Below are positions 30,607-40,000 of a DNA stretch of 64,000 bases, one piece after another. A model generated the notes under the pieces. That model was given only the letters and a program-made list of their open reading frames with translations, was not told the DNA's origin and did no database searches. The DNA is taken from the NCBI RefSeq assembly GCF_014640815.1, contig NZ_BMHM01000001.1:186001-250000 (forward strand), read 5' to 3'. Numbering within the stretch: position 1 is the first letter of the stretch; every line of letters starts with the position of its first letter. The position numbers were made by a program, and so were the translations under genes. Source of the DNA: Vreelandella lutescens. Lineage in GTDB: Bacteria > Pseudomonadota > Gammaproteobacteria > Pseudomonadales > Halomonadaceae.

Positions 30607-33600
30607 ATGGCGAAGTCATCAGCCGAAATGCTTAAGTCAACGCAGCCCGGTGTTCTAAGCGGCCACCTGCTCAATGGCGTGAGGGTGAGCCACCGGGATA
30701 CCCAGAGTGATTGGGACGCCCTGGCCGAGACCCGCGGTGATGTGTTGCGTATCGACATTCCGGCCGACCCCAAAGAGCGCGCGGCGTTTGTGCGCCGCTG
30801 GATGGCCAAAAATCAAAAAACGTTGAAGCAGGGCGGCATGGCCGCCACCTTAGTGCTGCCGCTTCTGGCGCAGCAGGCGTTTGCTGACCAAATGGTGGCA
30901 GTGAACGATTTGCAAGGAGTGGCGGAGGTGATTCGCCAGCCCAACGGCAGCCTAACGCTGATCATGAATACCGGCCAGCGCATTGATATCGCGGCTGCCG
31001 ATGTGGCGTTAGAAGGTGGGCGAGTCGTGGTCGATATCGACTCGCTGATGCAGCTGTTAGGCAACGAAAGCGGCCTGCTAGTGCCACTTAGTCAGCTGCC
31101 CGATGTGCAAACCTGGGAACTACTGCCCGACGGTAACGTGATGATCACCCGTACCGATGGCACGCAAATGGTGATTGAGCGCGGCGCGCTGGTGCAGCAG
31201 GGCGATTTATTTCTCATCAGCCCCAGTAACGCCCTACAGCAAGGCATTGCCGATGGCGAAGATTTCGGCAATTTGTTATTCGTTCCCAGCGCTGCTTTCA
31301 CCTCCGCCAATGCGAGCGCCAGCAGCTTCCCAAGTACCGCAAGTAGCAGCAGCGCGCCGGTAAGCTCGTTTGGGGATATCCCGCCCTGGCTTTACATTGG
31401 TGGCGGTGCCCTTGCGGTGGGAGCCGCTGCTGCAGGTGGCGGTGGCGGAGGCGGCGGCGGCGGTTCTCCGCAGCCAGAACCACAGCCAGAGCCAGAGCCT
31501 CCCCTGACTATCAGTGGTTATGTCATAGATGGCTACATATCGGGTGCGACGGTCACCCGTGAATTTGACGCTAACAGTGTTACTACCAACAACAGTGGTT
31601 TCTTCACCGGTTTGCAGGGCAGCGGCATCTTAACTGCCACGGGTGGTGTGGATATTTCTACGGGACTGCCGTTTACAGGCGAGCTGCGTGCACCTGAGGG
31701 TGCTACAGTGATTACGCCGCTGACAACCATGATGGTTCAACTTGCTCAACAGTTTAGCTTGAGCGATGTGGGCGCTCAGACGGTTATTAAAACTGCGCTG
31801 GGGCTTGATCAAGATATTGATGTGGTGAAAACTGACCCGCTAGCGGAGTCTTCGCCAAGCGTAGACTTGCTTGTTGCTGGTGTTAAGGTGTCTAGCTTGT
31901 TGGCCATGGCGGCTACTGCAGGGATTAGTAACGAAGATGCGTTATCACTGTTAGCTGAGGCGTTTAATCAGGCTGATGATGTAGACAATCCGCTAAGCAA
32001 TCAGGATATGGCTGATTTACTGGGTCTGCCAACTATTACAGGCCAAGTTAAGCAGGCGTTAGATGCGATCGACGCTGCTGGTGAAAATCTTAATGTAGAC
32101 GCCTATCGTGAAGGGTTGCGTAACCCGTTGCGCGATGCACAGCGTGATGCCCAAAACCCTGACAGTAGCCTCTCCGACACGATTGAAGCCCGTGCAGAAC
32201 TTACCTATTTGACGTTGCAGCAAGCCGTCACGCTGTCTCAAAATAATGAGTTACCCCCCCAGTATTTGCTGAACCCAAATCAGCCGTTTGCGTCAGGTAA
32301 CCTTGGGCTAACAGTAGCAGCTGACCGCCTAACACTTGTACAGCGTATTCTGGAAGGCGACTATGACGCTGATAGTGCGCCCATCGCGCTGGAAGATATA
32401 TATACATGGTCTATTCGTGCGCGTGTTGAAGATGTGTTGGTAACAGGCGGTCTGGAGCGCCCAGCCGTACTGGGGGCAACACGTGTTATGGTGACTAACG
32501 ACACCATCAGGCCAGATCAGTTTGCAGATCTAAATACGCTAGATAATTTTGTGTTGGGTAATACGATAGTGCCTTATCGCTTAGAGCAAGCGCTTAATAC
32601 ACCAGAAATGCCCGCCAACTACACTCTTGATCCAGAGACATTATTAGTCAGAAATAATTTAAGCCTTCGCGAAGCAGCAGAGTTGATAGATGAAACACGC
32701 TTGTTGATTGATCGTGCAGTTAATGTAGAAGAAGATGGCTTGACGCGAGAAATGCTGCTTAATTGGACTGTTTTGGATAGTTTTCAAAACGTAATCAGTG
32801 CGTCGAGCGCCGACCCACAGTTAAATGAAGCTAATCAAGTAAGTGTGATTGAGTCAGTAATTACACCTGAGCAGTTTGAGCAGTTAATTCGGCTAGATAA
32901 TTTTGACTTGGGCGTGACTGATGTTATTTATACATTGGAGAATGCCCTAGCCGTGGACACGCTTCCCGCTAACTATATTCTCAACTTGGAAGTTCCGTTA
33001 GAGGCTGGTGTTGTAACTGTTTCTCAAGCTATTGCATCGTTTGCGGATGTGTCTCGTGTTCTACAGGGTGCTAATAATCAACCGCCAATATCGTTATTTC
33101 AATGGTCTATTAGCGATGCGGCAGGTGCGATTATTAATAGCATTGAAGAAGATGCTGTAATTGGCGCTAATCTCATTGTCATCAGTGATCGCGCTATTAC
33201 TGTAGAAGAGTTTAATCTTCTTAATGGATTAGAAAACTTTCAGCTAGGTGAGACTGTTGTAAGCTATACACTTGCTCAGGCTGTTAGCGCTTCGGTGATT
33301 GCTGAAAATTACGATATTTCAGATAGTGCTGTATTAAGATCTGGTGCCTTGAGCGTCGCAGACGCAGAGCAATTGCTGAGCTCTGTAGAGACGATTTTAG
33401 CAGGCGCAATGAATTCACAAGAGCTAGATGCTGATCAGCTTTTTGATTGGAGTATCTTAGATAGTGCGGCTAATATCCTGAGCGCGGGGGATGTGCCTCA
33501 TCTGTTAAGAGCATCTTCAGTTAACATAAGTGATAGCGTGATTACACTAGGAGAATATGAGCGTCTTTTGAGTTTAGATAGTAACTATGTAAGAACAGAC

Positions 33601-36600
33601 GAGATTGTTCAATATACGCTTGCAGAGGCTGTTAGTGCGGATAATAGAGGTGCACTGTTAGATAACTATGAGATCAACTTAGAGAGTGTGCTTGACGCAG
33701 GGGAGGTGACTGTGGCGGAAGCGCAGGCAGCCTATTCCCAGATTGTTGGTTTAGTAGAAGATGCTGAGAATCGTGACGATTTAAGCGAACGCATCCCCTT
33801 CAGCTGGGTGGTGGTTGATGATGCATCTGTGATCATTGAAGATCTATCCGAAAGTCACGTGGTGTTGGCTGATCAAGTACGTGTTTCCAACGCTGAAATT
33901 AGCCAGTCGCAATATGAACGACTTATAGAACTAGCCAATTTTGACTTGGATTCTACGGTTGTTCGTTACACGCTGGATGGTGCTGTGAATACAGATGTTG
34001 CGTTGCCTGATAGTTATCAGCTAGAGACTGATACCTATGCACCAGGTGAGCTTAGTGTCTCTCAGTCTCGTGTAACTCTTGAGCGTGTAGAGTTAGTTGT
34101 TAGTGAGGCCGTTAATGCTGATGGTTTAAATGTTGATGAGCTCTTTGACTGGATTGTTAGAGATAGCGCTAGTGCTATTTTAGCTGTCGATCAAGGCGTC
34201 TCTTTTATTGTTAGGGCTAGCGAGATTCGTATTACGGATCAGCAAATTACTATTGATCAGTTTGATTCTCTATCGGCTGTTGAAAATAGTAATGGTGGCT
34301 ATTTACGTGGTGATGAGCAGGTCGAATATACCCTTGAGCAAGCATTTGAACGCGGCGCTGACGGGGTGGTGGCTAATTATCTTATTAATTCACAAGAGCA
34401 GCTTTCACTGGAGCTTCTGAGCGCGGAAGATGCTGTCGAGAATTTATCTCTTGTGCGCGATTTATTAGATGGTTCAGAAAATTCACCAACTTTGAGTAGC
34501 GTATACTCATGGAGTGTTTTAGATAGCTATACTGATATTCAGTCACGTTTAGGGAACTCTGCTCCTGATGGTCTCCAGCTGGCTGAAAGTGTTGAGGTGA
34601 CCGACGAAACGCTGTCGGCAGCTCAGTACGAGCAACTGATTGGTGCATTAAATAATTTTAGTTTAGGGCAGGGGGTGACAGTCGTTTATGCGGACATCAA
34701 CGATGCGCTTCGCGCTCAGTTAGCAGATGTGTTAGCTCCTGAGGCTCGTTTTGTCCTAGAAGACATTGCAACGCCTTTTGTAGCTACATTAAATGTTGAA
34801 GATGCATCACGTGAATTATCTAACGTACGCTCAGTTTTAGAGGCTGCGCGAGGTGTTGATGGCAGTGATGACACCGTTCAACGTTTATTTGATTGGACTG
34901 TCAGTGATACAGCAAATAATCTTATTCAGGCGATTGAGCAAGATCATATTGTCTTGGCGGATCGTGTTGAGATTACAGATGTTCAGCTAACTTTTGGCCA
35001 GTATCAGTCATTAATCCGTCTGAATAACTATGACTACAATAGTGATCCCGTCGAGATCTTATACACGCTTGAGGAGGCGTTAGAAGTCATTAATTCAGAG
35101 GGGGTGGGGGCACTAGCCAAGGGTGAAGAGGGTAACAGCCCTGGGTATCGCCTTGCTGACACTGAGCTGTCGATTGGTACGTTTACGGCTGAAGAAGTTA
35201 GGCCCATTGTAGAGAATGCAGCGCTGGCCCTCTCGGGTGCAAACGCTCCTGTGCCTGCGGTGAATGAATTGCTTAAATGGAGTGTGGTGGATTCTGCATC
35301 TGCTTTGCTAGCAATTCAATCGAATAACCAGTTCCCGCTGCATGTTACTGCTGCAGAACAGGTATCCGTCGATAATGCGATCCTTGCTATTGCAGATCTT
35401 CAGCGGCTACAAAGATTGAGCAATTTTGAACTAGGGGATACGCCTGTCAGGTTTATTTTCACCCGTAATTTGACGCTTACTGATATTGAAAATATTGCTG
35501 ACAGCTATGAGATTGTTGCGAGCAGAGTGGAAATCCCTAACTTTTTACTCTCCAGCGTGCCTGACGCCGAAGTGCGTTATCAGGCCACTCAAGCTATTGT
35601 TGATGGTGCTCTTAATCGTCAGTCGGTCAGTGTTGAAGCACTGCAGACCTGGAGTATTACCAATGCTCAACCAGCGGAACTTCTAGCTGCTAGCGTTGCC
35701 CCGTGGGTCAGCGGAGCAGACATAATTGCATTGGATCTGAGTAGTAATGCATTTATTACCCCTGAGCAGTACGAGGCTTTTGTTGATTTAGAGAATGTAA
35801 ACCTTGAGGGTGTCAATGTACGTTATTCGTTCGAGGAAGCGATTGCTGAAGTAAGTGCAGGTGGGGAGCTTCCTAATAATACCGAAGCTCGGCCGGGTGG
35901 CTATGAAATTAATGCTGGGCAGCCATTTGATGCAGCGTCACTAACGGTGAGTGAAGTAGAGCAGCTGCTAGTGACGGCAGAAGAGGTACTCGCCGGGGCA
36001 GAAAATGCTACGAACCTCGATCTGGGTACGCTGTTAAATTGGGTCATTGAAGACAGTATTGGGCAAATTATAAGCGCAATAGGAAGTGAGGCGTTGTCGT
36101 CTGCCAATAGTGTACGAGTGAATGTAGATGAAATTGGCTTCCAGAATTTTGAGACCCTCAGCGAGTTGTCTAACTTTGACCAGGAGGGCTTAACCGTTAT
36201 TTATCCATTAGGCGCCTTGATGCAGCGCTTCCTGGATGGACGCAGCCTGCCTGAAAATTATTTCTTGAGCACTGATCAATCAGCGTTTTTTGATGCTGGG
36301 GCGTTAGATGTTCGTGCAGCAGAGCGGTTATTTGAAACGTCAACGTTGCTCTTGGAGGGTGCGGTTAATAGTGACATGTCGCTATCGTCCTTAGCTACCT
36401 GGGTAGTTCAGGATACCTATGCCAATATTTATACATTGAATGTGGCTGGTAATAATGGTGTTCCCGCTGATTTCCTAATTGATGATGCAGCAAGTATTGT
36501 TGTTATTGATGATCCTCTCGAAAGTGATGACGAGCAAGACTTGAACATTACTTTCACAGTAAACGGCTACACCCATCAGCCGGGAGCCGCACCAGGTGGT

Positions 36601-37062
36601 AGTGTTGCTCAACTATCTAAGGCCTTTAGCATTGACGGCCAAGCGGATGATGGTGTTGAGCTAATCACGGACTTCCGCGTTGGGAGCGACCCAGGATTTG
36701 ATCAGATTTTCATTGAGCTAACGGCAGACGAATTTGACGCGCTACGCGGTGATGACCCTGATTTTGAGCGCTATGACGCCTTGACTGCGCTAGGCGAAGA
36801 TATCGCCTTTGCTGTGTTTACTACAGAGGAGTTCATGGGTGGCACTGCTAGCTGGCTGAACGAGCTTAGCCTAGATAGCGGCGAAGTAGTGTACCTGTTG
36901 GCAGGCAACGGAGATACTCCCGATATCGACGATGATGCACAGCTGCTGCGTGTCTCTTATTCAGGCGAAGACTTCAACACCCAGACGTTAGCCAACTTCG
37001 AAAACCTAGACCTCAACAACTTCCTCGATGACAACTGGAACACCAACTACTCCATTACCTAA
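30607..37062 (+). CDS. Giant repeat-containing surface or secreted protein
   Basis: About 2151 residues from ATG 30607 (MAKSSAEMLK), nine bases after GGAG; an in-frame TTG at 30565 is less likely. Parts in order: a polar N-terminal stretch (1-77); a hydrophobic segment (78-93) ending AFA, like a late signal sequence; a beta-rich module (about 95-250); PPWLYIGGGALAVGAAAA followed by ten Gly and a Pro/Glu linker (about 258-298); a Gly/Thr-rich module (ISGYVIDGYISGATV ... ATVITPLTTMM) found in large bacterial surface proteins; twelve tandem repeats (about 535-1965); and an acidic C-terminal module with VELITDFRVGSDPGFDQIFI, like the last domain of type I secreted proteins. No RTX nonapeptides are visible and no secretion genes adjoin. 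A surface or adhesin role is inferred. Confidence 0.8.
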   Translation: MAKSSAEMLKSTQPGVLSGHLLNGVRVSHRDTQSDWDALAETRGDVLRIDIPADPKERAAFVRRWMAKNQKTLKQGGMAATLVLPLLAQQAFADQMVAVNDLQGVAEVIRQPNGSLTLIMNTGQRIDIAAADVALEGGRVVVDIDSLMQLLGNESGLLVPLSQLPDVQTWELLPDGNVMITRTDGTQMVIERGALVQQGDLFLISPSNALQQGIADGEDFGNLLFVPSAAFTSANASASSFPSTASSSSAPVSSFGDIPPWLYIGGGALAVGAAAAGGGGGGGGGGSPQPEPQPEPEPPLTISGYVIDGYISGATVTREFDANSVTTNNSGFFTGLQGSGILTATGGVDISTGLPFTGELRAPEGATVITPLTTMMVQLAQQFSLSDVGAQTVIKTALGLDQDIDVVKTDPLAESSPSVDLLVAGVKVSSLLAMAATAGISNEDALSLLAEAFNQADDVDNPLSNQDMADLLGLPTITGQVKQALDAIDAAGENLNVDAYREGLRNPLRDAQRDAQNPDSSLSDTIEARAELTYLTLQQAVTLSQNNELPPQYLLNPNQPFASGNLGLTVAADRLTLVQRILEGDYDADSAPIALEDIYTWSIRARVEDVLVTGGLERPAVLGATRVMVTNDTIRPDQFADLNTLDNFVLGNTIVPYRLEQALNTPEMPANYTLDPETLLVRNNLSLREAAELIDETRLLIDRAVNVEEDGLTREMLLNWTVLDSFQNVISASSADPQLNEANQVSVIESVITPEQFEQLIRLDNFDLGVTDVIYTLENALAVDTLPANYILNLEVPLEAGVVTVSQAIASFADVSRVLQGANNQPPISLFQWSISDAAGAIINSIEEDAVIGANLIVISDRAITVEEFNLLNGLENFQLGETVVSYTLAQAVSASVIAENYDISDSAVLRSGALSVADAEQLLSSVETILAGAMNSQELDADQLFDWSILDSAANILSAGDVPHLLRASSVNISDSVITLGEYERLLSLDSNYVRTDEIVQYTLAEAVSADNRGALLDNYEINLESVLDAGEVTVAEAQAAYSQIVGLVEDAENRDDLSERIPFSWVVVDDASVIIEDLSESHVVLADQVRVSNAEISQSQYERLIELANFDLDSTVVRYTLDGAVNTDVALPDSYQLETDTYAPGELSVSQSRVTLERVELVVSEAVNADGLNVDELFDWIVRDSASAILAVDQGVSFIVRASEIRITDQQITIDQFDSLSAVENSNGGYLRGDEQVEYTLEQAFERGADGVVANYLINSQEQLSLELLSAEDAVENLSLVRDLLDGSENSPTLSSVYSWSVLDSYTDIQSRLGNSAPDGLQLAESVEVTDETLSAAQYEQLIGALNNFSLGQGVTVVYADINDALRAQLADVLAPEARFVLEDIATPFVATLNVEDASRELSNVRSVLEAARGVDGSDDTVQRLFDWTVSDTANNLIQAIEQDHIVLADRVEITDVQLTFGQYQSLIRLNNYDYNSDPVEILYTLEEALEVINSEGVGALAKGEEGNSPGYRLADTELSIGTFTAEEVRPIVENAALALSGANAPVPAVNELLKWSVVDSASALLAIQSNNQFPLHVTAAEQVSVDNAILAIADLQRLQRLSNFELGDTPVRFIFTRNLTLTDIENIADSYEIVASRVEIPNFLLSSVPDAEVRYQATQAIVDGALNRQSVSVEALQTWSITNAQPAELLAASVAPWVSGADIIALDLSSNAFITPEQYEAFVDLENVNLEGVNVRYSFEEAIAEVSAGGELPNNTEARPGGYEINAGQPFDAASLTVSEVEQLLVTAEEVLAGAENATNLDLGTLLNWVIEDSIGQIISAIGSEALSSANSVRVNVDEIGFQNFETLSELSNFDQEGLTVIYPLGALMQRFLDGRSLPENYFLSTDQSAFFDAGALDVRAAERLFETSTLLLEGAVNSDMSLSSLATWVVQDTYANIYTLNVAGNNGVPADFLIDDAASIVVIDDPLESDDEQDLNITFTVNGYTHQPGAAPGGSVAQLSKAFSIDGQADDGVELITDFRVGSDPGFDQIFIELTADEFDALRGDDPDFERYDALTALGEDIAFAVFTTEEFMGGTASWLNELSLDSGEVVYLLAGNGDTPDIDDDAQLLRVSYSGEDFNTQTLANFENLDLNNFLDDNWNTNYSIT
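32208..36510 (+). repeat. Twelve diverged tandem protein repeats of 113-130 residues
   Basis: Each unit has the same order of elements: YTLExAV; LPxNYxL; LSVxxA; a V-L-xGAxN helix; FxWSVxDS; VxVxDxxIT; and QFxxLxxLxNFxLG. Anchored on the Trp codon of the WSVxDS element, units lie at 32407, 32764, 33103, 33448, 33805, 34150, 34510, 34894, 35278, 35650, 36040 and 36400, all in frame. Unit lengths are 119, 113, 115, 119, 115, 120, 128, 128, 124, 130 and 120 residues. I do not recognise the domain. The copies are strongly diverged at DNA level. Outer boundaries are approximate. Confidence 0.88.
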
Positions 37063-37078
37063 TGCATGACTAAACAAA

Positions 37079-37111
37079 CCCCCAGCAGCCGCAAGGCTGC
37101 TGGGGGTTTTT
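37079..37111 (+). terminator. Terminator after the giant protein gene
   Basis: A perfect 12-bp stem CCCCCAGCAGCC / GGCTGCTGGGGG with loop GCAA, followed by five T (37107-37111), 17 bases after the stop codon. Confidence 0.93.
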
Positions 37112-37242
37112 GCTGTTCTTCCCGCCCTAATAACACCCAGCCGCGCCATGTCTATTGTTGATTCCCGCCAAGCATCGTATAAATGCGGTGCTTAAGTGCA
37201 CATCAACTCAATAACATACACATCTTCGCTGGAGATAACCCC

Positions 37243-37599
37243 ATGGGCGTGACCTATCACGAAAGCAATGCGCGTATGAGCCAAGTGGCTGTTCATAACG
37301 GAACGGTCTACCTCGCGGGCCAAGTGCCAGCCGATGCCACGGTGGGTATGCGTGGCCAAACCGAGCAGGTGTTGGCGCGTATTGATGAGCTGCTGGCGCA
37401 GGCGGGCACCTCTAAAGAGCACCTGATCTCTGCTCAGGTGTGGGTGACCGACATGGCCGAGTTTGCGGAAATGAACGAAGTGTGGGAAGCCTGGGTGGTG
37501 CCGGGTCGTCCGCCGGTACGCGCAGCTCTGGAAGCTAAGCTGGCCAAGCCTGAGTGGAAAGTGGAAATTATGGTGATTGCCGCACTGCCTGACGCCTAA
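37243..37599 (+). CDS. RidA-family imine/enamine deaminase, copy 1
   Basis: 118 residues from ATG 37243 (MGVTYHESNARMSQ), eight bases after GGAG. RidA proteins hydrolyse reactive enamines and imines released by PLP enzymes. Family features: NGTVYLAGQVP, the central QTEQVLARIDELLAQAG and the C-terminal GRPPVRAALEAKLAKPEWKVE, with the conserved Arg in PPVRAA. The form with PEWKVEIMVIAA belongs to the RidA superfamily outside the strict RidA group. It is about 84% identical to the second copy at 38592 (19 differences in 118 by my count). The two enclose the regulator at 37715. Confidence 0.92.
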   Translation: MGVTYHESNARMSQVAVHNGTVYLAGQVPADATVGMRGQTEQVLARIDELLAQAGTSKEHLISAQVWVTDMAEFAEMNEVWEAWVVPGRPPVRAALEAKLAKPEWKVEIMVIAALPDA

Positions 37600-37714
37600 G
37601 CGGTGATTGGCTGTTGCGGGGTGCGTTAATGCAACGTTAACGCACCCTCGCTTTTCAATAGGGCATCGCCGTATAGTAAAGGCCCTTGTTGAGAACCAAC
37701 CCAATGGTAAGTTC

Positions 37715-38482
37715 ATGGCCCAGTTTGAGCTGCATAGCCGCAATTTGGCCCCAGAGCAGGTGGCGCACTCCCACGATTTTCACCAGCTAATCCTGGCGAC
37801 GTGTGGCGTTACCGAACTTGCCATGGAAGGCCAGGGGGAGCGGGTCACCGCTCGCCGAGGCTGTTTGATCCCCTCATCGCGCCATCACGAGTACCAAGGC
37901 GATGGCAGCAATCGAACGCTGGTGCTGGATATCCCTGTGCAGCATTTAGCCACGCTGGAAAAGGGCAGTGAGATTGAGCGCTTATTCGATAAGCCGCGCT
38001 TTTTTACCGTGCCGCCCGCTTTAAATCAGCTCACCCATGCGCTTGCGCATCAGCTTGATCAGTGCCCGGCACTGCAAAATGAAATCGCCGTGCTGCTACT
38101 GCGGGCGCTCTATATGTACCTAAACGATGCGCCAAAACAGACGGCCGACCAGCTCGGGGTGCGCTGTATCAGCGAGCGGCTCGATCTAGAGCGGTTGGAT
38201 GCCTGGCTAGACCAACATTTGGCAGATGAAGTGCGCGTTGAGCAGCTAGCGGCACTGTGTGCGTTAAGCCCTGGGCATTTTCATAGCTGCTTTCGTGAGC
38301 TCACCGGGGTGACGCCGCTGGCCTATGTACAGCGTAGGCGGTTAGAGCATGCGCGTACGCTGGTGCGGCATAGCACTTTGAGTCTTGGCCATATTGCCAT
38401 GCTGGTTGGCTTTCGCGACCAGGGCAGCTTCTCACGCGCCTATCGGCGCTACTTCGAGATTTCCCCCTCCTCTGACCGCTGA
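37715..38482 (+). CDS. AraC-family transcriptional regulator
   Basis: 255 residues from ATG 37715 (MAQFELHSRN), 116 bases after the first RidA gene. The N-terminal cupin sensor domain carries HSHDFHQLILA and GCLIPSSRHHEYQGDG; the C-terminal double HTH begins RLDAWLDQHLADEVRVEQLA and ends with the AraC signature LGHIAMLVGFRDQGSFSRAYRRYF. It lies between the two RidA genes on the same strand as the catabolic genes and is a likely activator of them; the ligand is unknown. The upstream in-frame extension (from 37607) has no AraC character and is excluded. Confidence 0.88.
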   Translation: MAQFELHSRNLAPEQVAHSHDFHQLILATCGVTELAMEGQGERVTARRGCLIPSSRHHEYQGDGSNRTLVLDIPVQHLATLEKGSEIERLFDKPRFFTVPPALNQLTHALAHQLDQCPALQNEIAVLLLRALYMYLNDAPKQTADQLGVRCISERLDLERLDAWLDQHLADEVRVEQLAALCALSPGHFHSCFRELTGVTPLAYVQRRRLEHARTLVRHSTLSLGHIAMLVGFRDQGSFSRAYRRYFEISPSSDR

Positions 38483-38591
38483 ACTCTCTGTCTGCCTGAC
38501 TTACGGGCAAATTTGCCAGAGTTTCGGGCAAGCACACGCTGTTGCATCGTCGTAGTCTCAAGAGGAACCCCATTTTCCTTGGAGAGACCCC

Positions 38592-38948
38592 ATGGGCGTG
38601 ACCTATCAAGACAGCAATATCCGCATGAGCCAAGTGGCCATTCATAACGGCACAGTGTATCTCGCAGGCCAAGTGCCCACAGATTCTACCGCCGATATGC
38701 GTGGGCAAACGGAGCAGGTGCTGGCCCGAATCGATCAATTGCTGGCCCAGGCGGGGACCTCTAAAGAACATTTGGTGTCGGCACAAATTTGGGTCACCAG
38801 CATGGCGGAGTTCGACCAAATGAACCAAGCCTGGGACGCCTGGGTAGTGCCTGGCCGTCCGCCGGTACGTGCCGCTGTGGAAGCTAAGCTGGCCAAGCCT
38901 GAGTGGAAGGTGGAAATCATGGTCATCGCTGCGCTGCCGGAGGCTTGA
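38592..38948 (+). CDS. RidA-family imine/enamine deaminase, copy 2
   Basis: 118 residues, starting MGVTYQDSNIRMSQ, with GGAG upstream. Sequence and length match copy 1 at 37243 closely, with most changes conservative and at the surface-type positions; the key GQVP and PPVRAAVEAKL segments are intact. One base separates its stop from the ATG of the OCD-family gene, so it is the first gene of the catabolic operon. It probably removes imines produced by that enzyme or by the aminotransferase. The copy appears to be a local duplication across the regulator gene. Confidence 0.93.
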   Translation: MGVTYQDSNIRMSQVAIHNGTVYLAGQVPTDSTADMRGQTEQVLARIDQLLAQAGTSKEHLVSAQIWVTSMAEFDQMNQAWDAWVVPGRPPVRAAVEAKLAKPEWKVEIMVIAALPEA

Positions 38949-38949
38949 T

Positions 38950-39891
38950 ATGCAGGTCGTCTCGGCAGCGGAAGTCGCGCAGTACCTTACTTGGCAGGGC
39001 GTCATCGACCGTTTACGGCACACCTTTGTGAACGGGGTGGAGTCGCCACCGCGCCACCATCACGCCATGCACCGGCCCGACGGCGAAGCCACCATGCTGC
39101 TGATGCCTGCCTGGGAAGCCGCTGGCTATATCGGTGTGAAAATGGTCAACGTGTTTCCGCAAAACGCAGAGCACGGCATTCCAGCGATTTCCGGGCTTTA
39201 CCTGCTCAGCGAAGGCAAGCACGGCCAGCCGTTGGCCTGTATCGATGGCAGCGAATTAACCCGCCGCCGCACCGCCGCCGCCTCCGCGCTGGCCGCCCAG
39301 GCGTTAGCCAATGATGATGCTGAAACGCTGCTAGTAGTGGGCACCGGTAAGCTGGCGCCTATGGTGATTGAAGCCCACGCCAGCGTGCGCCCCATCAAGC
39401 GGGTGCTGATCTGGGGGCGACACCCCCGCAAGGCCGCCGCCATTGCCGAAGAGTACGCGGGCAGGTTCGATACCCAGGTGGTAGAGGCATTACCCACTGC
39501 GGTGGCGGAAGCCGATATCGTCAGCTGCGTGACGCTCTCCACCCAGCCCATCATCAAAGGGGAGTGGCTAACGCCCGGAACCCACGTTGACCTAATTGGC
39601 GCGTTTCGGCCGCAGATGCGGGAAACCGACGCGGCGTGTTTACACCGAGCACAGGTGTTTGTGGATACCTACGCGGGCGCAAAAGGCGAGGCGGGGGACA
39701 TTCTGCAGGCCATTGAGGAGGGCGCTTTTCAGTTTGACGATATCCGTGCGGAGCTGGCTGAGGTGCTCACAGGGGCCAAGCCAGGGCGCTCGGATAAAGA
39801 CGCCATCACGCTGTTTAAATCGGTAGGGGCCTCCCTGGAGGATCTTGCTGCCGCGATTGAACTATGGGAGTCACTGCCCAAGCATCACTAA
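38950..39891 (+). CDS. Ornithine cyclodeaminase/mu-crystallin family NAD(P) enzyme
   Basis: 314 residues from ATG 38950. The family includes ornithine cyclodeaminase, alanine dehydrogenase, EutC-type enzymes and reductases of cyclic imines (pyrroline-2-carboxylate and piperideine-2-carboxylate). Seen here: N-terminal VVSAAEVAQYLTWQGVIDRL; KMVNVFPQNAEHGIPAI with the substrate-side Lys; IDGSELTRRRTAAASALAA; the nucleotide motif LLVVGTGKLAPMVIEAH; and DKDAITLFKSVGASLEDLAAA. The exact substrate cannot be read from sequence. Context with RidA and an aminotransferase favours a cyclic imine reductase; this is inference. Confidence 0.88.
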   Translation: MQVVSAAEVAQYLTWQGVIDRLRHTFVNGVESPPRHHHAMHRPDGEATMLLMPAWEAAGYIGVKMVNVFPQNAEHGIPAISGLYLLSEGKHGQPLACIDGSELTRRRTAAASALAAQALANDDAETLLVVGTGKLAPMVIEAHASVRPIKRVLIWGRHPRKAAAIAEEYAGRFDTQVVEALPTAVAEADIVSCVTLSTQPIIKGEWLTPGTHVDLIGAFRPQMRETDAACLHRAQVFVDTYAGAKGEAGDILQAIEEGAFQFDDIRAELAEVLTGAKPGRSDKDAITLFKSVGASLEDLAAAIELWESLPKHH

Positions 39892-40000
39892 TAAACTCCG
39901 CTGCAGGCCTGGCCGTACAACAACAATAAAAGCCACCACGCCCGCAGCACTGCAACGCCAGTCATAACGAAGACCATGAATAACCAAAACGAGGTGTGTT

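Noticed and set aside
30607..37062. RTX (GGxGxDxLx) calcium repeats in the giant protein
   Set aside because: I looked for nonapeptide repeats and found none; only the ITDF-type C-terminal module is similar.
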